Positions 27,475-37,231 of a stretch of DNA of 64,000 nt are shown piece by piece; the stretch's first letter is position 1, and each line of letters begins with the position of its first letter. Position numbers and translations under genes: made by a program. The notes under the pieces were generated by a model. That model had not been told where the DNA came from, made no database searches, and saw only the letters and a program-made list of their open reading frames with translations. Source of the DNA: an uncultured Pseudomonadales bacterium (GTDB lineage: Bacteria; Pseudomonadota; Gammaproteobacteria; Pseudomonadales; Cellvibrionaceae); the NCBI GenBank assembly GCA_947488935.1, contig CANLBN010000003.1, forward strand, positions 248,001 through 312,000, in the 5' to 3' direction.

Positions 27475-29084
27475 TATAAAATTATTCTACGTTTAGGGTG
27501 AGCAAGTATTAAACTAAAGACACATTGTTGTTTTTCTGTATCGTAATTATATCGTAAATTGGCTTGATTTGCCTCAGAGAGCTCCTTGCATAAATATAAT
27601 CCGAGGCCAGAGCCCATAGAGTCTGTTGTATAAAAAGGTTCAAACATTTTATGAACGTCCTCTTTTTTAATGCCCGTACCATTGTCGATAATATCAATGA
27701 CGGGGCATTGGTCTTTTTTCTGTAGTCTAATCTGCAAGGTTACTTTCTTTTCGCCAGTGCTTCTTTCATTGTAGCGCAGACCATTGTCTACTAAGTTGGT
27801 GAGTATTTGATACAAATGATTAGAGTCAACGGTTGTCGTAATACCCTCTTCGTTGCTAATAATGTCAATAATAGCATCGTTATGTTGTTCTAAGTATTCA
27901 CGCTTAAAATTTTCTGCCCATTGAGATAAATTAATTATTTCGGGTAATGCATTGTTTCTGCGAGAAAAATCTAAAATACTATTAATAATAAAATTAATAC
28001 GCTGCGAATGGTTATGAATAATTCCCAATAACTTTTGATCGCTCTGTGCAATACTGTCCGATTCGTTTAAGAGCTGGCTTGCATGGCTGATGGCACCTAA
28101 TGGGTTTCTTATTTCATGGGCAATGCTTGCTGTTAATCGGCCTAATGAGGCCAGCTTGAGTTGCTGAGCCTCTTGTCCTATACGTTGCATATCCTCAATA
28201 AAAATCATCATAGAGGGAAAGCGTTCGTCTTCAAGCGGAGCGAAGCTTGCACGAATAGTGTTGTTATTAACGGATTCAAAAACCATTGTCTGGGGAATAA
28301 TGTCGCTCGTTTGCCAATGGAATAGTTTTTCATAAAGAAAAACGATATCGCCTAAATCTTCAAATTTATTATCTTTAGTGAGTAAAACTGTTGCGGCACG
28401 ATTAATCAGTTGGATTTTAAGGTCGGTGTCTACGACAATAATACCAGTGCGCATTGTCTCTACAATACGTTGGCTGATCAGCTGTGAGTACTGTGTTTTT
28501 TGTTTTTGTCTTTTGACTGTATCTTGACTGACCTTAATCTTATGGGAAAAAGTTCTAACGACGATGGTAATAACGAAGAGAGAAACGCCAGTTAACCCTG
28601 CAGTAAAGATAGACTGACTATTTGCATCGCCTTGCTTAAAGCTAATAAACGTCATCAATAGTAGTAATAATGTGCCAAAGGCGGCTAGGCCATAAGCTTG
28701 GCCTTTAATAAATGTTGCAGCCATCGCCATAGGTATGAGTAATAAGTAGCTTAAGCCTGCATTGATATTGCCACTTGCATAGATCATCAAAATCAATGCA
28801 ATAAAGTCACAGATAAGAATGGTTGATAAGTGTATGTTATCGGGTATTGAATCAATACTTCGAATGCGTATTAAAGAGAGCAGGCAGATAGCAATATAAA
28901 CAATGGAGACATCAGTAAATAGATTCGGTGAGCTTGAGCCAAATACATCTTGAGATATATCCGCGTAATGTATGAGTCCAAGCATAATGCCAAGGCCTAG
29001 TCGATATTTTATATAGGTATCAATTAGGCGGAGTGGGTCGTTGTTCGGCGAGTTTAAGAACAGCACTATTGTTTTCTCGTTCAA
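27474..29084 (-). CDS. pilS: Type IV pilus sensor histidine kinase PilS
   Basis: This 536-residue inner-membrane kinase has six N-terminal hydrophobic helices (to about residue 190) and a PAS-like segment (GIIVVDTDLKIQLINRAA). The HisKA box SIAHEIRNPLGAISHAS has its His near residue 324. The HATPase domain shows NGLRYNE, DNGTGI and GSGLGLYLCKEL. PilS senses pilin in the membrane and controls PilR phosphorylation. The open frame starts with a TTG at 29084 with no good ribosome-binding site; a GTG six codons later is possible. Confidence 0.93.
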   Translation of the reverse strand: MNEKTIVLFLNSPNNDPLRLIDTYIKYRLGLGIMLGLIHYADISQDVFGSSSPNLFTDVSIVYIAICLLSLIRIRSIDSIPDNIHLSTILICDFIALILMIYASGNINAGLSYLLLIPMAMAATFIKGQAYGLAAFGTLLLLLMTFISFKQGDANSQSIFTAGLTGVSLFVITIVVRTFSHKIKVSQDTVKRQKQKTQYSQLISQRIVETMRTGIIVVDTDLKIQLINRAATVLLTKDNKFEDLGDIVFLYEKLFHWQTSDIIPQTMVFESVNNNTIRASFAPLEDERFPSMMIFIEDMQRIGQEAQQLKLASLGRLTASIAHEIRNPLGAISHASQLLNESDSIAQSDQKLLGIIHNHSQRINFIINSILDFSRRNNALPEIINLSQWAENFKREYLEQHNDAIIDIISNEEGITTTVDSNHLYQILTNLVDNGLRYNERSTGEKKVTLQIRLQKKDQCPVIDIIDNGTGIKKEDVHKMFEPFYTTDSMGSGLGLYLCKELSEANQANLRYNYDTEKQQCVFSLILAHPKRRIIL

Positions 29085-29354
29085 TAATTGTTGGGGGGAA
29101 CCTTAGAGCAAGTCTGAGGTTCCTCTTTTGAGTTGCATCTATGTAGCTTATATTTTCTAAAATGACATAGCAATTATGTACACAGTAGATATAAGTAAAA
29201 GCATAGCTACTTACCAATAGATAACATGGCATATTAAAAATATAAATATGTCAGATATTTTGCTTTCGTTGTTATTATGCTCGACAATACAGCCTTTAAA
29301 AATTTGTCGCCACAAAATTAATAGTGAAAACAAGTACGTCAAAGTAGTTAATAT

Positions 29355-31004
29355 ATGTCTAAATTAAATATCGTAATGGCTCAAATTAACCCTCTAGTGG
29401 GTGATATCGCCGCAAATACACAAAAAGTCATTGATTGTGTAAAAGTTTCTGAACAAACACATCGTGCACAGCTTGTGATATTTCCCGAGTTAACTTTGTG
29501 TGGCTACCCGCCCGAAGACTTGTTATTGCGAGAGAGCATGAGCGAGCGCATTAACTTAGCATTTAGGCAGTTAGAGCAAGCTGATTTTACTGCAACAGTT
29601 ATCATTGGGTATCCCTTGATTGTTGAAAACAAGCGCTACAATATGGCGGGTGTATTACAAGATGGTCATTGGATTGCCGAATACGCCAAACAGGAATTAC
29701 CCAATTATCAAGTATTTGACGAGAAGCGTTATTTTAGCCCAGGAAGCGAAGCCTGCGTTTTTGATCTATTTGGTATACCTACTGCATTAACTATCTGTGA
29801 AGATATTTGGCACAAAGCGCCCATGGCACAAGCGGGTGAGGCAGACGCTCGGTTAATGATTAATATTAATGCTTCCCCTTTTCATCAGCATAAGCTTCAA
29901 GAGCGGATCGACCTTTTAGGTGAGCGCTCAACAGAGGGTAATATGCCCATTATTTATGTCAATCAAGTCGGTGGGCAGGATGAGCTTGTATTTGATGGCG
30001 GCTCTTTTGTAATGCAAAGTAATGGCGAGTTATGTGTACAAGCCCCATTGTACGAAGAGGGTTTATTTCCCTTTGTGTTGTCGAATGATGATGGTTTCCC
30101 GGCTATTACTCCTCAGCCATTGCCGCAAGCCCCCAGTGTTTTAAATGTTGTGTATAGCGCCTTGGTTGTTGGTGTGAGAGATTATGTCCAAAAAAACGGT
30201 TTCAAGAAGGCAGTGCTTGGCTTATCAGGAGGTATTGATTCGGCATTAACATTGGCCATTGCGGTTGATGCATTAGGTGCAGATGCCGTCTCGGCGATTA
30301 TGATGCCTTTCAAATATACCTCAGAGCTGAGCCAAAACGATGCAGCGGATCAGGCCTATAGGCAAGGTGTAGATTACCGAGAGATAAGTATTGAGCCAAT
30401 GTATAACGCATTTATGGCGGGCCTTGCAGACTCGTTCGAGGGCACGAGCGTCGATTTAACCGAGCAAAATCTACAAGCTCGTTGCCGAGGAGTATTGCTA
30501 ATGGCACTATCGAATAAGAGCGGTGCTATTGTGTTAACGACGGGTAACAAAAGTGAAATGGCCGTAGGCTATTCAACCTTGTATGGTGATATGGCGGGTG
30601 GTTTTGATGTGCTCAAAGATGTGCCTAAAACGATGGTCTTTGAGCTCGCACGTTATCGCAATACACTGTTAAAAGCCGATGGTTCTCTAGATGATGTTAT
30701 TCCTAGCTCAGTGATCACTCGACCACCTTCTGCGGAGTTAGCACCCGATCAAAAAGATGAGGATAACTTGCCTCCCTACTCAATTTTGGATCAAATTTTG
30801 GAGCTTTATATCGCTCAAGATGTCAGTGCAGACGATATTATTGCCGAAGGGTATGATTCTGATATTGTCCATCGAGTCATTCGTTTAGTTGATATCAACG
30901 AATACAAGCGCCGCCAAGCTCCCATTGGTGTGAGAATATCTCAGCGCGGTTTTGGTCGAGATCGGCGCTACCCAATTACTAATGCTTGGAAGCCTGGTAT
31001 TTAG
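29355..31004 (+). CDS. nadE: Glutamine-dependent NAD+ synthetase
   Basis: This 549-residue two-domain enzyme has an N-terminal nitrilase-type glutaminase with the triad Glu45 (FPELTLCGY), Lys112 (AKQELPNY) and Cys148 (LTICEDIW). It has a C-terminal synthetase with the PP-loop SGGIDSALT near residue 291 and TTGNKSEMAVGY. It converts nicotinate adenine dinucleotide to NAD+ with ATP and glutamine ammonia. The long form explains the lack of need for free ammonia. In P. aeruginosa nadE is elsewhere, so its place between pilS and bamD is a local rearrangement. Confidence 0.96.
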   Translation: MSKLNIVMAQINPLVGDIAANTQKVIDCVKVSEQTHRAQLVIFPELTLCGYPPEDLLLRESMSERINLAFRQLEQADFTATVIIGYPLIVENKRYNMAGVLQDGHWIAEYAKQELPNYQVFDEKRYFSPGSEACVFDLFGIPTALTICEDIWHKAPMAQAGEADARLMININASPFHQHKLQERIDLLGERSTEGNMPIIYVNQVGGQDELVFDGGSFVMQSNGELCVQAPLYEEGLFPFVLSNDDGFPAITPQPLPQAPSVLNVVYSALVVGVRDYVQKNGFKKAVLGLSGGIDSALTLAIAVDALGADAVSAIMMPFKYTSELSQNDAADQAYRQGVDYREISIEPMYNAFMAGLADSFEGTSVDLTEQNLQARCRGVLLMALSNKSGAIVLTTGNKSEMAVGYSTLYGDMAGGFDVLKDVPKTMVFELARYRNTLLKADGSLDDVIPSSVITRPPSAELAPDQKDEDNLPPYSILDQILELYIAQDVSADDIIAEGYDSDIVHRVIRLVDINEYKRRQAPIGVRISQRGFGRDRRYPITNAWKPGI

Positions 31005-31028
31005 TGAATAGTATTGCCTAAAGCGATA

Positions 31029-31061
31029 GCTATTTGCTTATGTTGGTATCGAGCAAATAGC
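31029..31061. repeat. Perfect 10-bp inverted repeat between nadE and bamD
   Basis: GCTATTTGCT (31029-31038) and AGCAAATAGC (31052-31061) pair perfectly around a 13-base loop in the short gap between the convergent genes. No T run follows on either strand, so it is a weak candidate for a bidirectional terminator or a 3'-end stabilising hairpin. Confidence 0.55.
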
Positions 31062-31093
31062 CTTGTTCTATGCTATTGAATGACTCTTAGTCG

Positions 31094-31981
31094 TTAAAAA
31101 CGGCCGTATTTTTTGCGTGTATCAAAACCTGGTGGTTTACTTGTATCGATTAATCCAAAAGTAGTAAGCCCTAATAGCGATCTGGTGTCTTTAACATAGT
31201 AATTATAATTAAAGCTCTCATTATCAGCCAGAGCTGGGTAATCGGGATAGTTGAGCTTTAGTACCTCTAGGCTGCTTTTTTCCAAATCTTGCATATTTAG
31301 TGAGTGATAACTTTGTATCATAATCGCCAGTGCATCGGGTACAGAAGGGGTCCCTTGGTAATTTTCTACGACAAAACGGCCACGATTAGCGGCCGATAAA
31401 AAGGCTTTACGGCTTAAATAGTAATTGGCAACATTTATCTCACTGCGGGCTAATAAATTGCGCAAAAACTCTAGTCGTTTAATAGCATCGGCGGCATACT
31501 CGCTTTTTGGAAAGCGATTTACAAACTCAGAAAAATTAGTAAAAGACGTTCTTGCAGCATTGGTGTCTTTTTTACTAAGGTCTGTGCCAAGCACTGACTG
31601 GAACAATGAGCCGGGTTTAGGGTAAACATTTAGCCCTAACATGTAGTAGGCATAATCCACGTCAGGGTGGTTAGGGTGTAGGCGAATAAAGCGTCTGGCA
31701 GTGGCGTTTGCTAAGGCATTATCTTTACTTTTGAAATACGCATAGATAAGCGATAGCTGCCCAGGTTGGGCAAATTTACCAAAGGGGTAGTCTGCTTCGA
31801 GCCTCTGTAGTGCCTCGATAGCACCTACATACTCAGCACGTTTTAGAGCTCGCTGTGCTGATTCATATAAACGCTGTTCGTCCAGCCCGTCAGTGTTACT
31901 CTTTTTATTTGCACAGCTTGCAAGCGCAACAATACTGAGGATAAAAACGCCAAATAAGCAGCGGCGTATCAATACATGCAT
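31094..31981 (-). CDS. bamD: Outer-membrane assembly lipoprotein BamD
   Basis: This 295-residue protein has a lipoprotein signal with lipobox LASC (Cys23). Tetratricopeptide-like repeats follow, containing YVGAIEALQRLEADYPFGKFA, HPDVDYAYYMLGL and FVNRFPKSEYAADA. BamD is the essential lipoprotein of the BAM complex that inserts beta-barrel proteins in the outer membrane. Its place divergent from rluD is conserved from E. coli to Pseudomonas. The length is somewhat above the E. coli protein (245), with a C-terminal extension ending KPPGFDTRKKYGRF. Confidence 0.94.
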   Translation of the reverse strand: MHVLIRRCLFGVFILSIVALASCANKKSNTDGLDEQRLYESAQRALKRAEYVGAIEALQRLEADYPFGKFAQPGQLSLIYAYFKSKDNALANATARRFIRLHPNHPDVDYAYYMLGLNVYPKPGSLFQSVLGTDLSKKDTNAARTSFTNFSEFVNRFPKSEYAADAIKRLEFLRNLLARSEINVANYYLSRKAFLSAANRGRFVVENYQGTPSVPDALAIMIQSYHSLNMQDLEKSSLEVLKLNYPDYPALADNESFNYNYYVKDTRSLLGLTTFGLIDTSKPPGFDTRKKYGRF

Positions 31982-32183
31982 AACATAAACCCATTAAGTG
32001 ACTCAACGCGTTATTTAAACATACCAAAGAGTGATGCTAAAGCTCAGATGCGATTTTTGTGTTATTTATTTAAGCTGCGATCCCCCTTGTGTGGTTTTTT
32101 ACTTCCAAGGTGTATCTAGTTAATAGTAGGGCGCCATTTGTAAGGCTCTACATTTAGAATTTGTGTGTCAATTGAGGATAAAA

Positions 32184-32210
32184 CTCTAATTTTTAGAGTA
32201 CCCCTAGGGG
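32184..32210. repeat. Two adjacent palindromes in the rluD leader
   Basis: CTCTAA-TTT-TTAGAG (32184-32198) is followed two bases later by the perfect palindrome CCCCTAGGGG (32201-32210), about 45 bases before the rluD ATG and in the bamD/rluD divergent gap. They could be operator sites or leader structures; no known binding motif was recognised. Confidence 0.4.
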
Positions 32211-32256
32211 ATATTTGCGTTAAGCTACTTGAATAAATAGTTAAAGATAATCTTTT

Positions 32257-33243
32257 ATGACGAATCAAGATCAAAAAAAATACACTTACCGTGTTGAACC
32301 TCATTTTAGTGGGTATCGCCTTGATCAAATTGCTGCCGAGATATTTGATGAGTTCTCCCGTGCCAGATTACAGCAATGGATTAAGTCAGGGCAGTTAATA
32401 GTAGATGGTAGTAGCCGTAAACCAAAAGATAAACTAATCGGTGGCGAGACGCTGGAGCTGTCAGTTGTACTGGAGCCAGAGGAGCGTTGGCTTGCCCAAG
32501 ATATAGCGCTTGATTGTGTTTATAGCGATGAGCATATTATCGTCATTAATAAGCCCGCTGACTTGGTCGTACACCCCGGTGCGGGTGTGCCCGACGGCAC
32601 TTTATTAAATGCCTTACTATACCATTACCCTGAGCTGGCTAGTCTCCCCAGGGCTGGCATTGTCCATCGGCTAGATAAACAAACCTCCGGTCTAATGGTT
32701 GTAGCACGCTCACTACTTGCCCATACATCGCTTGTACAGCAATTGCAAGGCAGAAGCCTTGGCCGCGAATACGAGGCAATTGTTATGGGTGAGTTAACAG
32801 GCGGTGGAAGAGTTGATAAACCCATAGGGCGCCACCCCAATAATCGAATTAAAATGGCAGTATTAGAGAAAAATGCGTCTGCCAAAGAAGCGATTACTCA
32901 CTACAGGTTGTTGAAGCGCTTTCCTCGATATACCCATGTGGCATGCAAATTAGAAACGGGCCGTACTCACCAAATACGTGTTCATATGGCGCATATTAAG
33001 CATCCCTTAGTTGGTGATCCAGTTTATTTAGGGCGCCAGCAGTGGCTAGCGGGGACTTCTGCTCGATTAAAAAGTGTATTAGGCAGCTTTTCACGACAAG
33101 CGTTGCATGCCAAAAAGCTAACACTAATACACCCTAGTCATCAGCAAGAGCTAAGCTGGGAGACCCCATTGCCAGAGGACATGAAAAACTTATTAAGCGA
33201 GCTTGAGTTAGAAAAGCAAAATAACAAAGAGACACATCAGTGA
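32257..33243 (+). CDS. rluD: 23S rRNA pseudouridine synthase D
   Basis: This 328-residue enzyme has an N-terminal S4 RNA-binding domain (YRLDQIAAEIFDEFSRARLQQWI) and a catalytic RluA-type domain with HRLDKQTSGLMV, where Asp140 is the nucleophile, and later KLETGRTHQIRVHMA. RluD makes the pseudouridines of helix 69 of 23S rRNA. Its stop overlaps the pgeF GTG start (GTGA), so the two are translationally coupled, as in many relatives. Confidence 0.96.
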   Translation: MTNQDQKKYTYRVEPHFSGYRLDQIAAEIFDEFSRARLQQWIKSGQLIVDGSSRKPKDKLIGGETLELSVVLEPEERWLAQDIALDCVYSDEHIIVINKPADLVVHPGAGVPDGTLLNALLYHYPELASLPRAGIVHRLDKQTSGLMVVARSLLAHTSLVQQLQGRSLGREYEAIVMGELTGGGRVDKPIGRHPNNRIKMAVLEKNASAKEAITHYRLLKRFPRYTHVACKLETGRTHQIRVHMAHIKHPLVGDPVYLGRQQWLAGTSARLKSVLGSFSRQALHAKKLTLIHPSHQQELSWETPLPEDMKNLLSELELEKQNNKETHQ

Positions 33244-34085
33244 ATAACGCTAAAGACTCTAATCAACCCGGTATTGGGCAGAATATCGCTAAAGACTCTA
33301 ATCAACCCGGTATTGGGCAGAATATCGCTTATCTAGATTGGCCTGCCCCAAAATCCGTCAAGGCGTGCTATACCCTGCGCAGCGGCGGTCATAGTACTGC
33401 TCCTTACGCGAGCTTTAATCTTGGTGATCATGTCGATGATGTGCAGGCTAGTGTAAATGCGAACCGACAAAAACTACGGGATGCTATAGGGCAAGAGTCA
33501 ATTTGTTGGTTACAGCAAATACACGGAACAAAAGTAGTCGATGCAAGTAGCGGTAATGGTGCCCAAGCAGATGCCTGTTACACGCAATCTGCTAATCAGG
33601 TATGTAATGTAATGACAGCCGACTGCTTACCTGTCTTCTTTTGTAATACACAAGGCACCCAAGTGGCTGTTGCTCATGCAGGTTGGCGTGGTTTACATGC
33701 GGGTATTTTGCAGCAGACACTAAGGCAATTTCAATGCTGCCAAGATTCTCCAAGCTCTAGCAATAGGGTAATGGCCTACCTTGGCCCAGCTATTAGCCAA
33801 GCCGCTTTTGAGGTAGGCGATGATGTGCGTGATGCATTTTTATCGCTACCACGAGATCAATTAGATACAGCTAGCCAGCATTTTAAGGTAAAGCAAAAAT
33901 CTGTTCATGGTAATAAATGGATGGCAGACCTTTACGGTTTGGCAAAAAATATGCTCCAAAATATGGGCGTGGTCGTATATGGTAGCGGTTTTTGCACCTA
34001 TAGTGAGTCTGAAAAATTCTTTTCTTATCGCCGAGATGGTGTAACGGGGCGTATGGCAAATTTAATTTGGTTAGAAAAAGATTAA
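33240..34085 (+). CDS. pgeF: Peptidoglycan editing factor PgeF (YfiH, multicopper-polyphenol-oxidase-fold)
   Basis: This 281-residue protein of the DUF152/YfiH fold has a metal site spread over IHGTKVVDA, MTADCLPVFFCN and AHAGWRGLHAGI. Family members act on purine nucleosides, and PgeF keeps L-Ser out of peptidoglycan stems in E. coli. The N-terminus carries an exact tandem repeat of 13 residues (AKDSNQPGIGQNI twice) before the conserved core starts at YLDWPAPKSV. The start is a GTG overlapping the rluD stop. The core itself looks intact. Confidence 0.93.
   Translation: MNNAKDSNQPGIGQNIAKDSNQPGIGQNIAYLDWPAPKSVKACYTLRSGGHSTAPYASFNLGDHVDDVQASVNANRQKLRDAIGQESICWLQQIHGTKVVDASSGNGAQADACYTQSANQVCNVMTADCLPVFFCNTQGTQVAVAHAGWRGLHAGILQQTLRQFQCCQDSPSSSNRVMAYLGPAISQAAFEVGDDVRDAFLSLPRDQLDTASQHFKVKQKSVHGNKWMADLYGLAKNMLQNMGVVVYGSGFCTYSESEKFFSYRRDGVTGRMANLIWLEKD
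33249..33326 (+). repeat. Exact 39-bp tandem duplication inside pgeF
   Basis: Units 33249-33287 and 33288-33326 are identical, and 39 is a multiple of three, so the frame is kept. The repeat lies just inside the gene start and adds thirteen residues to the non-conserved N-terminal tail. Complete identity suggests a recent slippage or duplication event. Confidence 0.95.
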
Positions 34086-34120
34086 TAACCCATATATTCT
34101 TAAAGTCCTCATAAAAAATA

Positions 34121-34148
34121 TTGAAATCTACATAAGCGACTTCATATT
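34121..34148 (+). promoter_or_regulatory. Candidate clpB promoter
   Basis: TTGAAA (34121-34126) and CATATT (34143-34148) are 16 bases apart, about 65 bases before the clpB ATG. The -35 shares TTGAAA with the heat-shock sigma32 consensus, but the -10 lacks the CCCCAT core, so a sigma70 reading is equally good. Confidence 0.35.
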
Positions 34149-34213
34149 AATACTAGGCTGTTAAATTATGCATACAGCATGATATTTTATGAACCGTTTT
34201 ATTGAGAACCAAC

Positions 34214-36793
34214 ATGCGTATTGAACGTTTAACCAATCAATTACAAACTGCTCTATCGGATGCGCAATCTTTAGCCGTAGGGCGAGATCATACTCGACTA
34301 GAGCCGCTACACTTATTATCCTCTATGCTCGACCAGCAAGGTGGCAGTGTACGTCCATTGCTCGCGCAGGCGAGTTTTGATGTGCCTGGGTTGCGCAATG
34401 AGCTAGGTAAGCAACTCAATAACCTCCCTAGGCTCGAGCATGCCACGGGCGATATACAGCTTTCTGTCGATATGGGACGTTTGCTTAACCTTGCGGATAA
34501 AAAGGCACAAAAAAATGGCGATAAATTTATCTCAAGCGAGAGCGTTTTACTCTCGGCAATGGAAGATAAAGACAGTGTTTTAGGCAAATTATTAAATCAA
34601 TTTGGTTTGATTAAGAATTTAAAAGCTGCGATCGAATCTGTGCGTGGAGGGGAAACAATCGATGACCCCGATGCAGAGGAAAACCGCCAAGCACTAGAAA
34701 AATACACGACAGATTTAACCGCTCAGGCCGAGTCGGGAAAGCTTGATCCTGTTATTGGCCGTGACGATGAAATTCGTCGCGCAATTCAAGTATTACAGCG
34801 CAGGACTAAAAATAACCCCGTGTTAATTGGCGAGCCAGGCGTTGGTAAAACAGCCATTATCGAGGGTTTGGCCCAGCGTATTATTAATGGGGAAGTCCCC
34901 GAAAGCTTAAAAGGTAAACGCGTTCTCTCCCTTGATTTAGGCGCTTTATTAGCTGGGGCAAAATTTCGTGGTGATTTTGAAGAGCGCTTAAAAGCTGTGC
35001 TTAATGAGCTTGCGAAACAAGAAGGCCGCATTATCATCTTTATTGATGAGATCCATATGATGGTTGGAGCAGGTAAAGCCGAAGGCGCTATGGATGCAGG
35101 CAATATGTTAAAGCCTGCACTCGCACGTGGTGACCTTCATTGCGTGGGTGCAACGACACTTGATGAGTATCGAAAGTTTATCGAAAAAGATGCCGCACTT
35201 GAGCGCCGCTTTCAAAAAATTATCGTCGATGAGCCATCAGAGAGTGACACCATTGCAATTTTGCGTGGTTTAAAAGAGCGCTACGAAGTCCATCATGGTG
35301 TAGATATTACTGACTCTGCCATTATTGCGGCGGCAAAATTATCACAACGTTATATCACCGATAGGCAGTTGCCAGATAAAGCCATTGATTTAATTGATGA
35401 GGCTGCGAGTCGCATCCGTATGGAGATCGACTCAAAACCCGAGGCAATGGATAAGCTTGAACGCCGTTTGATTCAGTTAAAAATTGAGCGTGAAGCGATG
35501 AAAAAAGATGACGATGAAGCGTCGCTAAAACGTTTAGGCGTTATTGATCAAACAATCGCCGATGTCGATGAGCAATATAAAGAGCTAGATGAAGTTTGGC
35601 AATCTGAAAAGGCGGCCTTGTCCGGTACTTTGGAGATTAAAAGTAACCTTGAGCAAGCGCGTATCGATATGGAAGCCGCGCGCCGCGTGAATGATCTCGA
35701 GCGCATTTCTCAGTTGCAGTATGGTGTTATTCCAGAAATGGAAAAACAGCTTGATATAGCGAGTCAGGCCGAAATGATGGAAATGACGCTGCTGCGTAAT
35801 AATGTCACTGATGAAGAAATTGCCGAAGTTGTCTCCAAATGGACGGGTATCCCTGTGTCTAAAATGCTCGAAGGAGAGCGTGAAAAATTATTGAAAATGG
35901 AAGATGAACTACATAAAAATGTAGTGGGGCAAGCCAGCGCTGTCGATGCGGTTTCTAATGCAATCCGGCGCTCACGGGCAGGCTTATCCGACCCTAGCAG
36001 ACCAAATGGCTCCTTTTTATTCCTTGGACCAACAGGTGTGGGTAAAACGGAATTATGCAAAACCTTAGCCGAATTTTTGTTTGATAGCCAAGACGCCATG
36101 GTACGCTTGGATATGTCAGAATTTATGGAAAAGCATGCCGTTGCTCGGCTTATTGGTGCACCTCCTGGTTATGTCGGTTACGAAGAAGGCGGTTATTTAA
36201 CAGAGGCTGTTCGCCGTCGCCCTTATTCTTTGTTATTGCTTGACGAAATAGAAAAAGCGCACAGCGACGTATTTAATATTTTATTACAAGTGCTAGAGGA
36301 TGGGCGCCTAACCGACAGCCAAGGACGCACTGTAGATTTTCGTAATACTGTTATCGTAATGACGTCTAATTTAGGGTCTGATCATATTCAAGAAATGACA
36401 ATGGAGCAGCAATCGCAAGATGCTATCCGTAATAAAGTATTAGAGGTCGTTGGTAAGCATTTTAGGCCAGAGTTTATTAATCGTATCGACGAGAGCGTTG
36501 TTTTTGAACCTTTGTCTAAATCTCAAATTTCGGGCATTGCAAAAATCCAGTTGGCCTCCCTAGCAAAACGCTTAGCAGAGCGAGAATTGATCTTGTCTGT
36601 TAGTGATGGTGCAATGGAGAAAATATCCGATGCAGGCTTTGATGTCATTTATGGTGCTCGCCCTTTAAAGAGGGCGATTCAACAAATGTTAGAGAACCCG
36701 TTATCGCAAAAAATACTGGCCGGTGAATTTTCATTGGGAGATACAATTCTCGTCGATGTAGATCAACACGGTGATCTACAATTTAGTAAATAA
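34214..36793 (+). CDS. clpB: ATP-dependent disaggregase ClpB
   Basis: This 859-residue AAA+ chaperone begins with the Clp N domain ([14 protein letters not shown]). NBD1 has Walker A GEPGVGKT at 206-213, IIFIDEIH and the pore loop region [14 protein letters not shown] coiled-coil middle domain (about 410-525) and NBD2 follow, with Walker A GPTGVGKT at 605-612 and [10 protein letters not shown]. Together with DnaK it rescues aggregated proteins. I chose the ATG at 34214; a TTG four codons earlier is unlikely. It is monocistronic, with a strong terminator downstream. Confidence 0.97.
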   Translation: MRIERLTNQLQTALSDAQSLAVGRDHTRLEPLHLLSSMLDQQGGSVRPLLAQASFDVPGLRNELGKQLNNLPRLEHATGDIQLSVDMGRLLNLADKKAQKNGDKFISSESVLLSAMEDKDSVLGKLLNQFGLIKNLKAAIESVRGGETIDDPDAEENRQALEKYTTDLTAQAESGKLDPVIGRDDEIRRAIQVLQRRTKNNPVLIGEPGVGKTAIIEGLAQRIINGEVPESLKGKRVLSLDLGALLAGAKFRGDFEERLKAVLNELAKQEGRIIIFIDEIHMMVGAGKAEGAMDAGNMLKPALARGDLHCVGATTLDEYRKFIEKDAALERRFQKIIVDEPSESDTIAILRGLKERYEVHHGVDITDSAIIAAAKLSQRYITDRQLPDKAIDLIDEAASRIRMEIDSKPEAMDKLERRLIQLKIEREAMKKDDDEASLKRLGVIDQTIADVDEQYKELDEVWQSEKAALSGTLEIKSNLEQARIDMEAARRVNDLERISQLQYGVIPEMEKQLDIASQAEMMEMTLLRNNVTDEEIAEVVSKWTGIPVSKMLEGEREKLLKMEDELHKNVVGQASAVDAVSNAIRRSRAGLSDPSRPNGSFLFLGPTGVGKTELCKTLAEFLFDSQDAMVRLDMSEFMEKHAVARLIGAPPGYVGYEEGGYLTEAVRRRPYSLLLLDEIEKAHSDVFNILLQVLEDGRLTDSQGRTVDFRNTVIVMTSNLGSDHIQEMTMEQQSQDAIRNKVLEVVGKHFRPEFINRIDESVVFEPLSKSQISGIAKIQLASLAKRLAERELILSVSDGAMEKISDAGFDVIYGARPLKRAIQQMLENPLSQKILAGEFSLGDTILVDVDQHGDLQFSK

Positions 36794-36805
36794 TATCTTT
36801 ACGAT

Positions 36806-36851
36806 AACAATAACCGATTATTCATAATAAAATAATCGGTTATTGTTTTTT
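36806..36851 (+). terminator. Strong Rho-independent terminator of clpB
   Basis: A 17-base perfect stem pairs 36806-36822 with 36831-36847 around an eight-base loop, followed at once by a run of T. It begins 13 bases after the clpB stop. Confidence 0.92.
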
Positions 36852-37154
36852 TATCTTGCTCTTTGTTTCTTTGTTGTTCTCTCGGCGTATCGATATTATT
36901 TGCATAGTTGTTGACGGTAGGGCACGCTTGTGAATATTGCAATATTAACCATTGATGGTTTTAATGAGTTGGATTCTTTCACCACCTTTTTCAGTAGTTG
37001 ACTAATAAGAAATATTGCAAAAGATAAAGTATCATTAGGAAGTTTTGTCAGTCGTAGATAATTTTGTGTCTTGAATTATAGTTTGCTGCATTGATAATTT
37101 TTACCGATACTTTGCCTATAATTAAGCCACAGACCTGCACAGATATGACATTTA
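36852..37154. other. Intergenic stretch without a gene; contains a promoter-like -10
   Basis: No convincing coding frame is present. The only notable element is TATAAT at 37117-37122 on the plus strand, whose best -35 (TTGATA at 37091) is 20 bases away, longer than ideal. A transcript from it would be very short, ending at the hairpin at 37155-37184. Confidence 0.5.
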
Positions 37155-37184
37155 AAAAGCCCCATACTATTGTAAGGGGCTTTT
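37155..37184 (-). terminator. Bidirectional-type terminator after the PstS-like gene
   Basis: AAAAGCCCC (37155-37163) pairs with GGGGCTTTT (37176-37184) around a 12-base loop. On the minus strand it ends in TTTTT and lies about 50 bases beyond the stop of the PstS-like gene. The T tract on the plus strand is shorter. Confidence 0.8.
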
Positions 37185-37231
37185 GCGTTACACCTTCTAA
37201 GTGCTTCTTTATTTAACTGTATGCACTTTTA

